Shown piece after piece: positions 62,901-64,000 of a DNA stretch of 64,000 nt (position 1 is the stretch's first letter; the number at the start of each line of letters is the position of its first letter). A program made the translations under genes and the position numbers. Origin of the DNA: Desulfofustis sp. PB-SRB1 (GTDB taxonomy: Bacteria; Desulfobacterota; Desulfobulbia; Desulfobulbales; Desulfocapsaceae); NCBI GenBank assembly GCA_016722945.1, contig JAEQMT010000037.1, positions 62,001 through 126,000 on the forward strand, given 5' to 3'. The notes beneath the pieces were generated by a model. That model searched no databases, was not told the DNA's origin, and was given only the letters and a program-made list of their open reading frames with translations.

Positions 62901-62936
62901 GAAACCATAAAAACCTTGCACTCCACACCGGCCTGA
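59931..62936 (+). CDS. dnaE2: Error-prone DNA polymerase III alpha subunit DnaE2
   Basis: 1001 aa from the ATG at 59931; an upstream open frame is only a shadow of imuB. N-terminal PHP domain (LRVRSHFSLMHGTSAPDTLCRRA, LALTDIDNLYGLW), then the C-family polymerase core with the catalytic acids in RDPPDIDIDFAWDERDD and a third in the region of VKIDLLGNRSLAVV; the HhH segment and an OB fold (VRFAGWLLTGKLV) close the chain. In known systems DnaE2 performs damage-induced mutagenesis together with ImuB. Slightly shorter than usual (about 1050). Confidence 0.94.
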   Translation: MVPLRVRSHFSLMHGTSAPDTLCRRAAAMGYSHLALTDIDNLYGLWPFLTACENHRIKPIIGAELSTTGNAPLTALVQNSVGYRNLCRLITRRRATPAAPLPLTDETAWQGLFVLTDDQTHLKSLHECGVAVAADLGNRPSRGGTALRKEAGELGIATIATPNSSLAGSDEAPLYRLLQAIRTNSLLSHAPPHVPDTIQPAPLLAPEVYRERFAVWPEVVRATDAIAERCTLRRPDFGLVMPPCNTPAGSSAARVTRDAAYRGARRRYGDDLSETVVERLEHELSIIEQMGFSTYFLVVRDIIHPLTADGTRRRRRICGRGSAAASLVAYCLEITNVCPIRYNLYFERFLNPGRRDPPDIDIDFAWDERDDVLAEVFTAYPDRAAMVCNQICFQPRMAIRETARAFGLPDYEISRVSRRLPWFHLSEQAPLAERLSRAPTLKNQDFSGPWPEIITLAEQLVGAPRHLSVHSGGVVITPTPISDYVPVERAAKGVPIIQWEKDATELAGLVKIDLLGNRSLAVVRDAIGAVRAGGEEFSEQNWEPEDDPATRAAVAQGATMGCFYIESPAMRLLQQKGASGDFTQLVIQSSIIRPAANEFVREYVRRLHGGLWHPLHPGLEEVLDETFGLMVYQEDVSKVAVALAGFSHSEADGLRKVMSKKDRERHLGDYRSAFFTGCRDKGMSDEAVEPIWNMMMSFAGYSFCKPHSASYARVSFQAAYLKVHRPAEFMAAVISNQGGYYSTFAYVSEAKRLGLTIEPPDVTISNYRWHGKDNRLRVGLQAIRDLSGKTVRRLLAARANKPFTSFDDLCQRVHPAVDELTALLDSGALDGFTANDGRAALAWQIAVRRQKRRGPTKTSLFAEQPVTPPLPEQPEIERLRKEYRTLGFLTKQHPIELLSLAHPRTLKAVDLARHVHKRVRFAGWLLTGKLVSTRTGDPMEFLSFEDETGIIEATLFPRVYRQHAHLLGSGRPYLLRGTVEEDFGAITLTVETIKTLHSTPA

Positions 62937-63028
62937 TAAACAATCCGGCCCATCCTTTCTTTGCAGGATTTGTAATATGGCTTACTGTTGGGATACCACA
63001 AGTTTTGATTGATTACTGGGATACGACC

Positions 63029-63982
63029 ATGAACAAACCTGTAGATGTTTCCTCATTGGGGACCGAGCCGGAAATTTTTGAAAAGATACTGGATAGGGCG
63101 GGCAGCTATATCCTCGGCAAGCGACATGAACTGCGACTCGCTCTGTGCTGCATTATGGCCCAAGGCCACCTGCTGATCGAAGATATCCCCGGCATCGGCA
63201 AAACCACCATGGCGAAGATGCTGGCGCACCTGCTCGGCCTCGATTTTCAGCGGGTGCAGTGCACCAGCGACATGCTGCCCGGCGATATTCTCGGCTTTTC
63301 CGTATTCAACCGGGAAAGCGGCGGTTTTTCCTTTCATCCCGGCCCCATCTTCACCCAGATCCTGCTCACCGACGAAATCAACCGTACTCCGCCGAAAACC
63401 CAGAGCGCCCTGCTCGAAGCCATGGAGGAGCGCCAGGTTTCCTACGAGGGCAAAACCAGGGATCTGCCCGCGCCGTTTTTTGTCATTGCCACCCAGAATC
63501 CGCTGGAGCAGAGCGGCACCTATCCGCTGCCCGAATCCCAGCTTGACCGTTTTCTCTTTCGCCTGGAACTGGGCTACCCGGACCGGGACGCGGAACATGC
63601 CCTGCTGAAGGGCGGTGGGGTGGATACCGCGGCCGCCGCCATCGAGCCCATCGTGTCGGCCGATGAGGTGCTTATTCTGCAACAGCGCACCAGCGATATT
63701 CAGGTTACCGGCCACCTTATCGGCTACGTTCAGGATATTCTTGATGTTACCAGGCATTCCGGCCGATTCGTCCTCGGTTTGTCACCACGGGCCGGTCTGC
63801 TGCTGCTGAAAGCGGCCAAGGCATGGGCCTTTCTTGACGGCAGAAGCTTCGTGCTGCCCGAAGATATCCAGATGGTGCTGCCCTATGTGGCCCAGCACCG
63901 GTTGCGTACGGCCGATTCCCACGAGGAGCTGAGCGCCGCCGAGCTGGCTGAGGTGTTTCTGAGCGTTCCGGTACCAGTGTAG
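63029..63982 (+). CDS. moxR: MoxR-type AAA+ ATPase
   Basis: 317 aa from the ATG at 63029; a TTG at 63005 is in frame but less likely. Walker A is EDIPGIGKTTMAK (about residues 52-64), Walker B is ILLTDEINRTPPKTQSALLEAMEE, sensor 1 is ATQNP, and the arginine-finger and lid regions follow (LPESQLDRFLFRL, FVLGLSPRAGLLLL). MoxR proteins are chaperone-like ATPases that normally act with VWA and DUF58 proteins encoded next to them; the next gene begins 2 bases later. Confidence 0.95.
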   Translation: MNKPVDVSSLGTEPEIFEKILDRAGSYILGKRHELRLALCCIMAQGHLLIEDIPGIGKTTMAKMLAHLLGLDFQRVQCTSDMLPGDILGFSVFNRESGGFSFHPGPIFTQILLTDEINRTPPKTQSALLEAMEERQVSYEGKTRDLPAPFFVIATQNPLEQSGTYPLPESQLDRFLFRLELGYPDRDAEHALLKGGGVDTAAAAIEPIVSADEVLILQQRTSDIQVTGHLIGYVQDILDVTRHSGRFVLGLSPRAGLLLLKAAKAWAFLDGRSFVLPEDIQMVLPYVAQHRLRTADSHEELSAAELAEVFLSVPVPV

Positions 63983-63984
63983 CA

Positions 63985-64000
63985 ATGCGCGTCTCCCTGG
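63985..64000 (+). CDS. Start of the gene after moxR (cut by window end)
   Basis: ATG CGC GTC TCC CTG begins 2 bases after the moxR stop. Only five codons are visible. In most genomes a DUF58 gene stands here, but nothing in these bases proves it. Confidence 0.3.

Noticed and set aside
61152-62921. Long minus-strand ORF (589 aa) opposite dnaE2
   Set aside because: No domain is recognisable, and dnaE2 on the plus strand is certain.

Overview
The window is a chromosomal stretch of a Gram-negative bacterium. Gene content (sodium symporters, a BCCT osmolyte-type transporter, GldA/GldG-type ABC genes, an ArnT-like lipid A enzyme, a lexA2/imuB/dnaE2 mutagenesis cassette), moderately high GC and a dispersed element of the form GATGGCGTCGTAAAAA plus a GGATTCCCGC/GCGGGAATGACG hairpin suggest a marine or sediment Desulfobacterota (former Deltaproteobacteria). 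That placement is inference, because no search was possible. I saw no rRNA, tRNA or CRISPR.

Layout. 1-0.7 kb: 3' end of an IS1634-type transposase. 0.9-5.2 kb: a manganese/iron/zinc ABC uptake operon whose permease carries a C-terminal DtxR-type repressor, followed by an ADP-ribosylglycohydrolase. 5.3-8.4 kb: CoA-transferase, small membrane protein and sodium:solute symporter. 8.4-11 kb: HAD phosphatase, purine permease and apt. 11.2-13.9 kb: VWA protein, J-domain membrane protein, RAYT transposase and a ferritin-like protein. 14-18.8 kb: GldA / permease-GldG fusion / DUF4340. 18.9-23.1 kb (minus): diguanylate cyclase, then a GT2 / LAB_N / ArnT-like lipid A module whose ArnT gene is frameshifted. 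23.3-31 kb: old yellow enzyme, MgtE, an amidohydrolase remnant, a 1434-aa DUF748 protein with internal duplication, and rhodanese. 31.1-35.1 kb: RlmD, two small proteins, a BCCT transporter and a 34-aa partner ORF.

35.1-38.3 kb is a repeat-rich junction: an IS3-family element sits inside one copy of the dispersed repeat, and a second copy precedes the next operon. 38.3-47.4 kb is the most unusual part. It is a tight eight-gene operon encoding a secreted protein, a lipoprotein, a TPR/PEGA membrane protein, an FHA-like/PEGA/FGE-fold membrane protein, a small exported protein, a MotA/TolQ/ExbB-type channel and two membrane-anchored VWA proteins. The VWA anchors resemble the ExbD/TolR helix and include its Asp. 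I read this as an undescribed ion-driven envelope machine.

47.5-56.9 kb: SPFH/NfeD pair, HD-GYP phosphodiesterase, EamA exporter, zinc-ribbon protein, PPK2, HtrA protease and a two-component system. 57.1-62.9 kb: a LexA2-like repressor with a GTAC-N4-GTAC site over its promoter, DUF72, an ImuB-like Y-family protein and DnaE2, which form an SOS mutagenesis cassette without a visible imuA. The window ends in moxR and the first codons of a downstream gene.
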